From NCBI RefSeq assembly GCF_049860805.1, contig NZ_CP187555.1, positions 3,968,001 to 4,032,000 of the forward strand: 64,000 nt of DNA. The letters run 5' to 3'. Positions 24,476-33,541 of the stretch are shown piece by piece. The DNA comes from Parabacteroides sp900760525. GTDB taxonomy: Bacteria; Bacteroidota; Bacteroidia; Bacteroidales; Tannerellaceae. The first letter of the stretch is position 1, and each line of letters begins with the position of its first letter. Below the pieces are notes generated by a model. That model saw nothing but the letters and a program-made list of their open reading frames with translations, did no database searches and was not told where the DNA came from. The position numbers and the translations under genes were made by a program.

Positions 24476-25255
24476 TCAGGCTGAGACCGTTACATCAAAC
24501 CCTTCTTGACGGGCACGGTCGGCAATCGCTTCCAGTTCTTCTTTCGTAACCTTTTTCAGGTTCTTTACAGGCGTTTCGCGGTCGATTGTATAGATCATGA
24601 CCTGCTTAGGCTTAATTTGCTTCAGAGCCTCCAGCCAGCCGGAAATTTCGTTTTCGGTCGTATTTGTCACGCTTTTGCCATCCACCTCCCCTTTCAGGAA
24701 CATGGTCTGGATAATGAGATTGCCATTAAAACGGCAAAGTTGTTCCAACAGCCGGTCGAAAGTAAAGGCCGGGGAATTCGGGGCATTCAACTGGCCGATA
24801 CGACTGTCCGATATGGAATCGAGTTTCAATATATTATCTTCGATCTTATTCAGTGCCTTGAAAACATCCTCCTTATGAAGCATGGTCGAGTTTGAGAGCA
24901 CGGCAATCTTGGCCTTCGGGAAAAAGCGGTTACGGGTTTCGATCGTATCGTCGATGATACCGGCAAATTCCGGGTGCATGGTAGGCTCGCCATTTCCTGC
25001 AAAAGTGATTACGTCGGGAGCGACACCCTCTGCCTGCATGGAAGACAATTTATGTATCAAAGCCTCCTTTACTTCCGCACGGGTCGGCAGTTTACTACGT
25101 GTACGGTGATTCTCATTCAGCCCGCATTCACAATAGATGCAGTTGAACGAACAAAGTTTCCCGTCTGTGGGAAGCAGGTTCATCCCCAAGGAAACACCTA
25201 ACCGACGACTGTGAATCGGTCCGAATACTATTTTATCAAAAAGAATTGTAGACAT
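24476..25255 (-). CDS. Radical SAM protein
   Basis: 259 residues. The cluster motif Cys35-x3-Cys39-x2-Cys42 is present in LCSFNCIYCEC and is followed by the SAM-binding GNGEPTMHPEF segment. Such proteins cleave S-adenosylmethionine with a 4Fe-4S cluster to make a radical. The opening IVFGPIHSRRLGVSLG is typical of a compact group of uncharacterised radical SAM enzymes, sometimes linked to Mo-cofactor or wybutosine-like families; I cannot name the reaction. It stands alone with its own -7 box just upstream. Confidence 0.85.
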   Translation of the reverse strand: MSTILFDKIVFGPIHSRRLGVSLGMNLLPTDGKLCSFNCIYCECGLNENHRTRSKLPTRAEVKEALIHKLSSMQAEGVAPDVITFAGNGEPTMHPEFAGIIDDTIETRNRFFPKAKIAVLSNSTMLHKEDVFKALNKIEDNILKLDSISDSRIGQLNAPNSPAFTFDRLLEQLCRFNGNLIIQTMFLKGEVDGKSVTNTTENEISGWLEALKQIKPKQVMIYTIDRETPVKNLKKVTKEELEAIADRARQEGFDVTVSA

Positions 25256-25274
25256 ACTGATTTATATTTAAGTG

Positions 25275-25282
25275 CAAAGCTA
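25275..25282 (-). promoter_or_regulatory. -7 box of the radical SAM gene
   Basis: Minus strand TAGCTTTG fits TAnnTTTG, 20 bp before the start codon at 25255. It lies just past the stop of the next gene upstream. Confidence 0.5.
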
Positions 25283-25291
25283 CAAAAGTTA

Positions 25292-27325
25292 TCAGAATTT
25301 CCAGCGCAACAGCGTATATACATCCGTTTTGGCATGCCCTTCGATCTCTTCCAGGTCGGTACCGATCACGTCACGGTCGGCATAATACGTATATCCGAAT
25401 TTAGCGGAAAGCGAAAGTTGTTTCACAATATCCCACCGGAAAGAAAGAGCCAACCGGATTCCCTTCCCATAAAACGAAGGCATATTGAAAGCATACAAGA
25501 TATTCTTTTCATAAGAGGATATCCGGGTTTGATAATTATCCGTATGAAAACCGGCCACATAAAAGTCTGTCTGAACAGGGATATCAACCGGTTTCCAACC
25601 TACGCTCTGGGCAATCATCCATCCCCGGTTCCTTTCGTCTGCTTCCGTATAACAAATGCCGTCTGCAGATGTTCGTAGCGAGACGGACGAAGAAACCGCA
25701 TATAAGGCTTGCATACGTAAACGCTGTTGACGGTAAGGTTCTATATTTTCCTTTTGCTTGTGTTTATAACGGACGTATACGGACAAACTCCGGCTCGGCG
25801 TATAATCGAGTTGAAGCATATACTCCTTTCCCGTCGACGGGGCATCCACCCCGTATTTGAGCCAGGGAAAGCGGAATATATCTGCATAGGCGGATAATTT
25901 CCAATGACCGAAAGGCGTCCATTGCATCCCCATATACATCCCCTGTTCATTCGAGACAGTCGAATTTTGTGAAAAAGCATTCCCGAAAAAGGCTTGATAG
26001 CGTTTATCATAATAACGATATAATAACAACAAGGAAAAGTAAGAGGCAGGCGTCAACTGCAAGGCATTCAAGGAAGCAACCGCTCCATTCCGGCTCAAAG
26101 CCGTCTCTCCATAGAACTTGATCAACTTATTTTTCAACAGATAATCCACACTGATATTCAGATTCCGGCTACCGCGAAAATAGAAAAGGTTATAAGGTTT
26201 CGGATCCGGCTGTATCGAATAGTTCCCGAAGGAATAAGAGAGAGCGGTCAGACCGATACATAAATCGGGAGCCGCATATCGTATATTCCCGCCAAACGTC
26301 TGCATGGGAACTTTACGTATCTTCTCCCTGTCGCGCACCAAACGATGCAAACCGTCTGTTTTAAACGAAGTAACGATCGTACTGTCCACACTTGCATCCA
26401 ACTTTCGATACGAATAGAACAAGCTGATATCTAACTTTTTCCAGTTGACGGTAGCAGCCGCTCCCCGGAAGAAGTCGTTTTCATTGGTTGAAAAATGACG
26501 GCGGAACCCGTTCGTCCTTCTTTCCGCTTGCGAGACAAGAGCGTTTCGGCTGGGAGAAAAATCATTGCTGATCACCAGGCCTTGCCCGAAAGATATTTTA
26601 TAATCGCCTACGGCAAGACTTTTTAACCATTTATTCATATCTTTCAAAAAGAGGTGCGTCGAATAGTAGTCATATCCTTTATGATATTCATTCCAGAAAG
26701 GTTCTCCCGCATCTTTCTCTGCAACCAGACCGAACAGGATCCGTTCATCGAATGCATACGAATAGCGAAGGGAATGGTAAAACGGTTCTCCCAGATACTT
26801 CCGGTTCGGATATTGCTGTAGTACACTGTCAGGATATGAACAATAGCCTTTCTTTTGTTGAAAACATTTGTCATATCTGATTTGTAGATTATTAGAACCC
26901 TGTTTCAACAGGTTCTTGACAGTGATAGGACGTTTATCAACTATTATTTCACCGATATAGACAAACGGGATAAGCAAAGAAATCGTCTCAAAATCGAATG
27001 ATTCTACATTTTTAAGTTCATAGAGGGTTAGCATTTTGCCATAACGGGAACGGTATTCCAGTAACTTCCGTATCTGCATATCGGATAAGAAAGGGAGATG
27101 TTTCAACTGTTCCTCCGTCACCGTATTGAGTTCGAAAGGATGTTCGGCAAGGTAAGAAAGATCGGTATAAAGTGCTTCGATACGCTCTTCATCTTCCGTT
27201 TCAGAGGCCATTTCTTCTATATATTCCATCCACTTATCAACAGAATATATTGTCTGGCTTCTAAGTTGATAACCGTTTATTAACAGGCATACCAACAGGT
27301 TTATAAACATTCGTTTCATAGTCAA
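25292..27325 (-). CDS. Outer membrane protein with N-terminal helix-hairpin-helix region
   Basis: 677 residues with a signal peptide (MKRMFINLLVCLLINGYQLRS; Met at 27325 or 27319). Residues about 60-125 contain two helix-hairpin-helix-like units (PFELNTVTEEQLKHLPFLS, then YRSRYGKMLTLYELKNV), as in ComEA-type proteins. From about 150 onward the sequence alternates as beta strands rich in Tyr/Phe and ends VYTLLRWKF, with a terminal Phe typical of outer-membrane barrels. Proteins with this build are widespread in Bacteroidetes but have no established function. It lies 6 bp after the next barrel gene, so the two form an operon. Confidence 0.7.
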   Translation of the reverse strand: MTMKRMFINLLVCLLINGYQLRSQTIYSVDKWMEYIEEMASETEDEERIEALYTDLSYLAEHPFELNTVTEEQLKHLPFLSDMQIRKLLEYRSRYGKMLTLYELKNVESFDFETISLLIPFVYIGEIIVDKRPITVKNLLKQGSNNLQIRYDKCFQQKKGYCSYPDSVLQQYPNRKYLGEPFYHSLRYSYAFDERILFGLVAEKDAGEPFWNEYHKGYDYYSTHLFLKDMNKWLKSLAVGDYKISFGQGLVISNDFSPSRNALVSQAERRTNGFRRHFSTNENDFFRGAAATVNWKKLDISLFYSYRKLDASVDSTIVTSFKTDGLHRLVRDREKIRKVPMQTFGGNIRYAAPDLCIGLTALSYSFGNYSIQPDPKPYNLFYFRGSRNLNISVDYLLKNKLIKFYGETALSRNGAVASLNALQLTPASYFSLLLLYRYYDKRYQAFFGNAFSQNSTVSNEQGMYMGMQWTPFGHWKLSAYADIFRFPWLKYGVDAPSTGKEYMLQLDYTPSRSLSVYVRYKHKQKENIEPYRQQRLRMQALYAVSSSVSLRTSADGICYTEADERNRGWMIAQSVGWKPVDIPVQTDFYVAGFHTDNYQTRISSYEKNILYAFNMPSFYGKGIRLALSFRWDIVKQLSLSAKFGYTYYADRDVIGTDLEEIEGHAKTDVYTLLRWKF

Positions 27326-27331
27326 GCATGA

Positions 27332-28138
27332 TTAAAAAGAATAACTCAAACCCAGTCCGGTACTGGCTCCTAATACCGGATGGTAAACAGTCGCAACATC
27401 GATCGTAAATCCTGCCAAGCGATATCCGATACCCAAAGTGGGCAGGAGAGGAGTAGTCTGTACTCCCGCCCGTATACGGAAATTTCCAAACGGAACATAC
27501 TCGATCCCTGCATTTCCTGTCCATATATGCTCTTTATTACTTTCGAATGTTCCTACTATCAACAGGCTGTTTATTACCTCCCATTGAAAACCTATTTGTA
27601 CGGAATAGCCGGCAAAGCATTTTATTTCAGTAGCATACTTATGAATAGCTACAGAAGGAAAATCCATTATCAACATTCCGATCAACAGTTTGTCAACGGG
27701 AGCGAACAAGATTCCAATATCTGTGGAAAGCTGTTTCGATACTTCTTCATACAACTCTGTCTGTAGCATCTTATATTGGAAACCAATACCGATCTTCCAC
27801 CGGTCATTCAACCGCTTCCCTACCGACAAACGAAATAGTGTTTCCCTATACTGGTCATATCCGAAAGAAGAGATATCAACACCTGCCGACAGCAACGAAT
27901 TAGGATAGACAAAACCAACTCCCATCGTTCCCAACTCCTTTACGCCATAGCGATTAAAGTATTCGAAATGAAGAACTTTATCAGTATGCAAAGCCACCAA
28001 TGCCGGATTGAATAAAACAGATTGCGTAACCCCGTTTCCTCCTATTCCCAAACTACGTATATCAGGGATACGAAGGTTATCAACAGCGTGAATGTTGATA
28101 GATACAAAAAACAACATGAATAAATTTATCGATTTCAT
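27332..28138 (-). CDS. Outer membrane beta-barrel protein (PorV/PorQ-like?)
   Basis: 268 residues with an N-terminal signal (MKSINLFMLFFVSINIHA). The mature part begins with RSLGIGGNGVTQSVLFNPALVAL, a pattern shared by FadL-like and PorV/PorQ-like barrels in which an N-terminal stretch carries an NPA motif. It then shows some ten to twelve amphipathic beta strands and ends GLGLSYSF with a terminal Phe. The function is not known; a link to type IX secretion is possible but weak. It is translated together with the helix-hairpin-helix barrel protein. Confidence 0.6.
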   Translation of the reverse strand: MKSINLFMLFFVSINIHAVDNLRIPDIRSLGIGGNGVTQSVLFNPALVALHTDKVLHFEYFNRYGVKELGTMGVGFVYPNSLLSAGVDISSFGYDQYRETLFRLSVGKRLNDRWKIGIGFQYKMLQTELYEEVSKQLSTDIGILFAPVDKLLIGMLIMDFPSVAIHKYATEIKCFAGYSVQIGFQWEVINSLLIVGTFESNKEHIWTGNAGIEYVPFGNFRIRAGVQTTPLLPTLGIGYRLAGFTIDVATVYHPVLGASTGLGLSYSF

Positions 28139-28159
28139 AGCAAGGTTTTGTTTAAATCA

Positions 28160-28999
28160 TCAACTTTCAGGATTATCTCTTTTTAAAACTTTCTTATCCT
28201 CATTTTCTATTCTCTTCTGAACTTTCCTCACATCTTCATCAGGAGACAACTGTTCAGGATGAATTCCTCTTTTCAGTAGCATATCCCGGACTGCCGAATT
28301 ATTATCAACATGTTCTTTTTCAATGGGAGATTGTCCGTATAAATCTTTAGTTTGCACATTAATATTTGTCATTTCGGCAGCCAAATCTTTTGCTTTAATA
28401 CTGACAGTCAGGAGAAAATCGGCGACCGGACGACCGGAAGGAACTCCCATTTTCCTTTTCAACATCTGTGTGTTCATATTGAACAGAGCCTGGTCGCCTT
28501 TTGAACGGATAACGGCAAAGCCTTTACTATCAATTCCCCGTTCATACAATATGCCGGACAGTTGTTTTTCTGTTTTACTCAGTTTTTCACGTGCTTTTAC
28601 ACGTTCATAATCCAAAAGGCGTTGTTCAATTATCTCAGCCTTACGCGTTTGCACGGCAAAATAAGTTTGGGCAAAAGCTATCTGAGGCTTTCTGCTGTCT
28701 CCATTTTGGGCGATTAAATAGCAGGCATAGCGCGTTAATAGGATGTCATCTATTTGTTTTTCAACACCATATCCTATAGAAACCATTTTCCCGACGTCGG
28801 GAAAATGGTTTTGTATTTCTTCTCCTGCATGCCTACATGCCTCCTTTGCTTTTACTACTACATTCTTAATAAAATTATCCCACTTTGCGTATCCCAGCAA
28901 TGGCTGCAACTCCCTGGCGCTCCAGCATTCTATGCCTTCTACAATATTTGCAGCAGCTTCGAACTTATCTAATAAGTCCTTGATTTCTTCTTTTTTCAT
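28160..28999 (-). CDS. dinD: DNA damage-inducible protein D (DinD)
   Basis: 279 residues, the usual length. The N-terminus has the BRO-N-like segment ECWSARELQPLLGYAKWDNF, followed by HFPDVGKMV, DDILLTRYACYLIAQNGDSRKPQIAFAQ and a long charged helix. E. coli DinD is an SOS gene whose product inhibits RecA-dependent strand exchange; whether this one is damage-induced cannot be seen, since no LexA-type box was recognised. It lies 22 bp before the barrel gene pair but is functionally unrelated to it. The family call is firm. Confidence 0.85.
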   Translation of the reverse strand: MKKEEIKDLLDKFEAAANIVEGIECWSARELQPLLGYAKWDNFIKNVVVKAKEACRHAGEEIQNHFPDVGKMVSIGYGVEKQIDDILLTRYACYLIAQNGDSRKPQIAFAQTYFAVQTRKAEIIEQRLLDYERVKAREKLSKTEKQLSGILYERGIDSKGFAVIRSKGDQALFNMNTQMLKRKMGVPSGRPVADFLLTVSIKAKDLAAEMTNINVQTKDLYGQSPIEKEHVDNNSAVRDMLLKRGIHPEQLSPDEDVRKVQKRIENEDKKVLKRDNPES

Positions 29000-29250
29000 A
29001 ATACAAGTTTTTTAAGTGATTATTATTTATGAACTATATATTCAGAATTAATTAAATAGAGGAAGATTACAAGATGTTTCATAGTCTGTTGATTTTAGTT
29101 GTTCGTATTGTCACAAAGATAATGATTTCTATATTATCTGCAACCTGTTAACAACTTATTTACAAGATATCTCTTTATTTTCAATAACAGATGCTATCAT
29201 ACCGTTTAGTCAAATTCTGTAAAACCGGCAGATGCTATTCGTAAATCAAT

Positions 29251-29258
29251 TACTTTTG
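29251..29258 (+). promoter_or_regulatory. -7 box of the DUF4294 gene
   Basis: TACTTTTG fits TAnnTTTG and ends 6 bp before the start codon, so the transcript would have almost no leader. Confidence 0.45.
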
Positions 29259-29264
29259 TGAGCG

Positions 29265-29870
29265 ATGTTGAGAAAAGGCAAGTATAAAATATTGATAATA
29301 TTCATGTTGTGTGCGATAGGGTCCCACGCACAAAAATTGAAGATCAATACCGTTCCCGAAGGATTGCAAAAGGCTTATCTGGACGGAAAGGACACAGTGC
29401 CTGTTGTTAACCTGCGGGAAGTATTTATTTATCCGCCGGTCAAGTTCAAAAACAAACGTGAACAGGTACGTTACACCAAGCTGGTGCGTGATGTGAAACG
29501 TACATTACCTTATGCCAAAATGGTTTATGAAACACTGATCGAAACCTATGAATATATAGAGACGCTCCCGGACGAAAAGTCCCGCCAGGCCCATTTGAAA
29601 CGGATGGAAAAAGAACTTTTCCAGGAATATAAACCTCAGTTGAAAAAACTGACCTTCTCACAAGGCAAACTACTTATCAAGCTGATCGACAGAGAATGTA
29701 ACCAATCGAGTTACAACCTGTTGAAAGCCTATTTAGGCAGTTTCCGGGCAGGCTTCTGGAATCTGTTTGCCGGTATGTTCGGCGCCAGCCTGAAAGCCGA
29801 ATACGACCCCAAAGGAAAAGACGCTATGACGGAACGGGTGGTCGTACTTGTCGAAAACGGGTTAATCTGA
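29265..29870 (+). CDS. DUF4294 domain-containing exported protein
   Basis: 201 residues with a signal peptide (ILIIFMLCAIGSHAQ). The mature part has the DUF4294 signature: VNLREVFIYPPVKFKNK near 45-60, RYTKLVRDVKRTLPYAK near 70-85, and a conserved helical core ending RECNQSSYNLLKAYLGSFRAGFWN. The family is common in Bacteroidetes and has no known role. The gene converges with the methyltransferase gene and overlaps its 3' end by 9 bp. Confidence 0.8.
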   Translation: MLRKGKYKILIIFMLCAIGSHAQKLKINTVPEGLQKAYLDGKDTVPVVNLREVFIYPPVKFKNKREQVRYTKLVRDVKRTLPYAKMVYETLIETYEYIETLPDEKSRQAHLKRMEKELFQEYKPQLKKLTFSQGKLLIKLIDRECNQSSYNLLKAYLGSFRAGFWNLFAGMFGASLKAEYDPKGKDAMTERVVVLVENGLI

Positions 29871-30392
29871 CAACTGCTTGAAAAAATCCCAGATGATAAT
29901 GCCGGTAGTCACCGAAACATTCAATGAATGCTTCGTCCCGTACTGCGGTATTTCAATACACATATCACAGTTATCAACGACACATTGTTGAACACCTTTC
30001 ACTTCGTTTCCCATGATAACGGCATACTTTTTATTCTTGTCCAACAGCAACTTGTCCAACATCGTGCTACCTTCTGCCTGCTCAACCGCACAGACAGTAT
30101 ATCCCTGTTGTTTCAGTTTATCAACAGCCTCCATCGTATCTTTGAAATACTCCCAGTCGACAGTCTCTTCCGCCCCCAGAGCCGTCTTGTGAATCTCGGC
30201 ATGAGGCGGACAAGCCGTGATACCGCACAGGTAAATACTCTCCACCCTGAAAGCATCAGACGTACGAAACACGGATCCTACATTATTTAAGCTTCTTACA
30301 TGATCGAGCACAACGACCAACGGAATTTTTTTACTATCTTTGAATGCTTCCGGAGTCAGGCGGTTCAACTCTGTTATCTTTAACTTGCGCAT
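29862..30392 (-). CDS. SpoU/TrmH-family RNA methyltransferase
   Basis: 176 residues, a short single-domain member. All three SPOUT motifs are visible: NNVGSVFRTSDAF (motif 1), VIMGNEVKGV (motif 2) and IPQYGTKHSLNVSVTTGI (motif 3). These form the deep trefoil knot that binds S-adenosylmethionine. Members 2'-O-methylate tRNA or rRNA; the exact target cannot be read from the sequence. A -7 box lies 20 bp upstream. Confidence 0.9.
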   Translation of the reverse strand: MRKLKITELNRLTPEAFKDSKKIPLVVVLDHVRSLNNVGSVFRTSDAFRVESIYLCGITACPPHAEIHKTALGAEETVDWEYFKDTMEAVDKLKQQGYTVCAVEQAEGSTMLDKLLLDKNKKYAVIMGNEVKGVQQCVVDNCDMCIEIPQYGTKHSLNVSVTTGIIIWDFFKQLSD

Positions 30393-30411
30393 AGCTTCAT
30401 TTCTTTGCCTG

Positions 30412-30419
30412 CAAAAGTA
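30412..30419 (-). promoter_or_regulatory. -7 box of the SpoU methyltransferase gene
   Basis: Minus strand TACTTTTG fits TAnnTTTG, 20 bp upstream of the start codon at 30392. Confidence 0.5.
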
Positions 30420-30860
30420 GTGAATTAATGTGGATATGCCGTTGAAAAGCTATTGATAAGTGGTGGACACAAAATGAAAAATAGTTCTTGCATTATTCGA
30501 TTTGTTCGCTATACGTCCTCTTGTTTTTATTATGCAATAGAAGCAACGGATTATTTATTACGCCCTATCAACAGTGGTTATACACGCATCAACAGCCCTC
30601 AACCGCTATAAACTTTTACACACCGGTAGTTTTCAACCGGAAACTAATAAAGTCCGTAAAGCAAAGGAAACCAGTATATAAAACGATAAATCGGATGTTG
30701 GTATCTGCTTCATAAGTCGTTTACAGCGTTTGATAACGAACCGGGCAAGTATTGTAGCACAATTGTATTAACTGTTTCAACAGGATATTATATTCATCAT
30801 ATTTAGATTTAAAATAAAGAATAAATAAGATTATAATAATATGATTGTGGATAACTCAAG
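30420..30860. other. Candidate replication origin (DnaA-box cluster plus AT-rich tract)
   Basis: In the 688-bp gap before nadA there is one exact DnaA box (TGTGGATAA, 30846-30854, complement of TTATCCACA). Three further sites have one mismatch: 30429-30437, TTATACACG 30578-30586 and TTTTACACA 30614-30622. Next to the exact box, 30781-30840 has only 8 G/C in 60 bases, like an unwinding element. Several TATCAACA/TTTCAACA-like words also occur. No convincing gene lies here; a 75-codon frame at 30488-30715 needs a TTG start. No dnaA gene is present, but Bacteroidetes origins are often far from dnaA. Confidence 0.4.
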
Positions 30861-30932
30861 AAGGAGGGGAGAAAGAGATGGAGAAAACGGCCGGCAAGTC
30901 TCCGGGGAAAGACGTAAGTATTTTGGTGGAAA

Positions 30933-30971
30933 CCTGCCGGGAGTTTTTGGAACTTGTCCGGCAGGATTTTT
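30933..30971 (+). terminator. Hairpin with T-run upstream of nadA
   Basis: CCTGCCGG (30933-30940) pairs with CCGGCAGG (30958-30965), followed by ATTTTTGC. It looks like an intrinsic terminator, but no convincing gene precedes it. It may belong to a short leader or a small RNA, or insulate nadA. Confidence 0.45.
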
Positions 30972-31035
30972 GCATTCCCTCCCGTCTGTTTATTTGTTTT
31001 ATATATGTTTCTTATGGGAAAATCAATAATGTTTT

Positions 31036-31043
31036 TACCTTTG
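31036..31043 (+). promoter_or_regulatory. -7 box of nadA
   Basis: TACCTTTG fits TAnnTTTG, 37 bp upstream of the nadA start. No TTTG was seen at the usual -33 distance. Confidence 0.55.
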
Positions 31044-31080
31044 CATATTATCAACTTAACAATCATTCAATACAGTAAAT

Positions 31081-32067
31081 ATGTTGGCAAACCAATCGAT
31101 CGGATATATGGACGCGCCCATTCCAAAGGGTTTGGACCTGAAGGAAGAGATAAACAGGATGCGTAAAGAAAAGAACGCCGTTATCCTTGCTCATTATTAT
31201 CAAACAGGCGATATTCAAGATATAGCAGATTTTGTAGGAGACAGTTTGGCATTGGCTCAACAGGCAGCCAAGACGACAGCCGATATCATTGTTTTCTGCG
31301 GTGTTCATTTTATGGGAGAAACGGCAAAGGTGTTATGCCCGGACAAGAAAGTGCTGGTACCGGACCTGAATGCCGGTTGCTCGTTGGCGGATAGCTGTCC
31401 GGCTACCGATTTTGCAGAGTTTGTAAAGCAGCATCCCGGTCATGTGGTCATTTCGTATGTAAATACGACTGCTGCGGTAAAAGCTGTGACGGATGTGGTA
31501 GTGACTTCCACCAATGCCCGCCAGATCGTCGAAAGTTTCCCGGCAGATACGAAGATCATCTTCGGTCCGGACCGGAACTTAGGCAATTACATAAACGGCA
31601 TTACCGGACGCAAGATGTTGCTTTGGGATGGCGCCTGCCATGTACACGAACAGTTTTCACTCGAAAAGATATTGGAACTGAAAAAACAGTACCCTGATGC
31701 GGAAGTAATCACCCATCCGGAGTGCAAACAGCCCGTTATACAGGTTTCGGACTTCGTAGGATCGACGGCAGCTCTTTTGAAGCACACTGTTAAGTCGGAT
31801 AAGAAACAATTCATTGTAGCGACGGAAAGCGGCGTTATTCACGAAATGCGTAAGCAAAGCCCCGATAAGGAATTTATCCCGGCTCCCCCCAACGACAGTA
31901 CGTGTGCCTGCAACGAATGTAATTTTATGCGTCTGAACACGATGGAGAAACTTTACAACTGTTTGAAATACGAACTCCCTGAAATCTTTGTCGACGAACA
32001 AGTACAGGAAAAAGCAATCCGCCCGATCAAGAAGATGCTGGAGATATCGGAGAGGTTGGGGTTGTAA
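31081..32067 (+). CDS. nadA: Quinolinate synthase NadA
   Basis: 328 residues, the family's usual length. It has AHYYQTGDIQDIADFVGDSL near the N-terminus and the conserved Cys positions in LNAGCSLADSCP, GACHVHEQFS and CACNECNFM, which include the three 4Fe-4S ligands. NadA condenses iminoaspartate with dihydroxyacetone phosphate to make quinolinate for NAD synthesis. nadB and nadC are not next to it. The MBOAT gene follows after 15 bp on the same strand and may be co-transcribed, though unrelated in function. Confidence 0.95.
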   Translation: MLANQSIGYMDAPIPKGLDLKEEINRMRKEKNAVILAHYYQTGDIQDIADFVGDSLALAQQAAKTTADIIVFCGVHFMGETAKVLCPDKKVLVPDLNAGCSLADSCPATDFAEFVKQHPGHVVISYVNTTAAVKAVTDVVVTSTNARQIVESFPADTKIIFGPDRNLGNYINGITGRKMLLWDGACHVHEQFSLEKILELKKQYPDAEVITHPECKQPVIQVSDFVGSTAALLKHTVKSDKKQFIVATESGVIHEMRKQSPDKEFIPAPPNDSTCACNECNFMRLNTMEKLYNCLKYELPEIFVDEQVQEKAIRPIKKMLEISERLGL

Positions 32068-32082
32068 GATGCTATAAAGTAT

Positions 32083-33537
32083 ATGCTATTTAATTCGATT
32101 GAATTTTTAGTTTTTCTTCCGATCGTATTTCTGTCTTATTGGTTTTTATTTAGTAGAAGTGTAAAGCTACAGAATTTATTTGTAGTAGGAGTAAGTTATT
32201 TATTCTATGGTTGGTGGGATGGGCGCTTTCTCTTATTAATAGCTTTCACTTCTTTTTTTAGTTGGTTGAGTGGGATCGCCATTAAAAAGATCAGAAATAC
32301 GTTTGGAGAAGATCAGAAATTAATACGCTTGAAATGCCGTTGGGTTGCAGGTGGAAATATTATTCTGAATCTGTTGATCCTGGGATTTTTTAAATATTAT
32401 AATTTCTTTGTTGAGAGCTTTGTTGACGCTTTTTCGTTTATAGGAATTACGTTGCATACTTCAACTCTTTACGTGGTTCTTCCTGTGGGTATAAGCTTTT
32501 ATACATTTCAGGCATTAAGTTATACCATTGATGTATATAGGAAAAAGCTTGAACCTACGCGGGACGTTATTGCTTTTTTTGCATTTGTCAGTTTCTTTCC
32601 ACAGTTGGTAGCTGGTCCTATCGAAAGGGCTACAAATTTACTGGTGCAATTTTATAAACCTCGTGCTTTTGTTCATAATGATGCGGTAGATGGAATCCGG
32701 CAGATGATGTGGGGATTCTTTAAGAAGATTGTAATTGCCGACAATTGTGCCCTTGTTGTGAGTGATGTATTTGGAAACTACAGTCATTATTCCGGAAGTA
32801 CTTTAGTGATGGGAGCAGTATTGTTTTCTTTTCAGATATATGGGGATTTCTCAGGATACTCGGATATAGCCATCGGTACGGCAAAATTGTTCGGAATAAA
32901 TTTGAAACAGAATTTCAGATACCCTTATTTTTCTTATAACATAATAGATTTTTGGCGTAGATGGCATATTTCATTGAATACCTGGTTCGTTGATTATGTA
33001 TATATTCCTTTAGGAGGGAACAGATCCGGTACGTTCAAACAGATCCGGAATATTTTTATTGTATTTCTATTAAGCGGACTTTGGCATGGTGCAAACTGGA
33101 CGTTTATAAGTTGGGGATTATATCATGGTATTTTATTTGTTTGTTTATTATTACTAAAGAGAAACAGACAGGAAGCATCTCATTTGTTTGGTACTGTGGT
33201 CTCTGTATTAATAACATTTGCTTTTGTAACTTTAGGATGGATACTGTTTCGTTCAGAAACAGTGTCGATGGCTTTTGCATATATTGCCGATATGTTTTCT
33301 GTATCTTTATTGAAAATACCCAAAGTCAGCGGTATCAATAATGTAGCAGCTTTGATATCTTTATTTTTCATCGTATTAATGTTATGTATGGAATGGGTGA
33401 ATAGAAATAAACCTTTTGGGTTGGATTTATCCTCTGTACGAAGTCCGTGGATTAGATATTGTTTATATATGGTTATTCTCACATCAATTTATTTTTTTGG
33501 CAATAATTCATCTGATTTTATTTATTTTCAATTCTAA
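32083..33537 (+). CDS. MBOAT-family O-acyltransferase (AlgI-like)
   Basis: 484 residues with about 11-12 membrane segments. The family motifs are present: LFNSIEFLVFLPIVFLSYW at the start, VLPVGISFYTFQALSY, DFWRRWHISLNTWF, and GLWHGANWTF with the invariant His. AlgI-type MBOAT proteins move acyl groups (usually acetyl) across the membrane for O-acetylation of polysaccharides. The next gene, 4 bp on, codes an SGNH-like protein with a membrane anchor, the usual partner that transfers the group to the sugar. The glycan acceptor is unknown. Confidence 0.9.
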   Translation: MLFNSIEFLVFLPIVFLSYWFLFSRSVKLQNLFVVGVSYLFYGWWDGRFLLLIAFTSFFSWLSGIAIKKIRNTFGEDQKLIRLKCRWVAGGNIILNLLILGFFKYYNFFVESFVDAFSFIGITLHTSTLYVVLPVGISFYTFQALSYTIDVYRKKLEPTRDVIAFFAFVSFFPQLVAGPIERATNLLVQFYKPRAFVHNDAVDGIRQMMWGFFKKIVIADNCALVVSDVFGNYSHYSGSTLVMGAVLFSFQIYGDFSGYSDIAIGTAKLFGINLKQNFRYPYFSYNIIDFWRRWHISLNTWFVDYVYIPLGGNRSGTFKQIRNIFIVFLLSGLWHGANWTFISWGLYHGILFVCLLLLKRNRQEASHLFGTVVSVLITFAFVTLGWILFRSETVSMAFAYIADMFSVSLLKIPKVSGINNVAALISLFFIVLMLCMEWVNRNKPFGLDLSSVRSPWIRYCLYMVILTSIYFFGNNSSDFIYFQF

Positions 33538-33541
33538 ATGT

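Noticed and set aside
24480..24500. Riboswitch or tRNA anywhere in the window
   Set aside because: No cloverleaf, no T-loop GGTTCRA with matching arms, and no recognisable riboswitch core was found while reading both strands.
30488..30715. 75-codon frame before nadA
   Set aside because: It would need a TTG start and reads through DnaA-box-like repeats; composition is unlike the neighbouring proteins.
30845..31078. 77-codon frame ending just before nadA
   Set aside because: It runs through a terminator-like hairpin and the nadA promoter box. The first part looks somewhat coding but the end does not.
33416..33541. Upstream extension of the SGNH gene
   Set aside because: It lies inside the MBOAT gene in another frame; ATG 33542 just after the MBOAT stop gives a proper membrane-anchored start.
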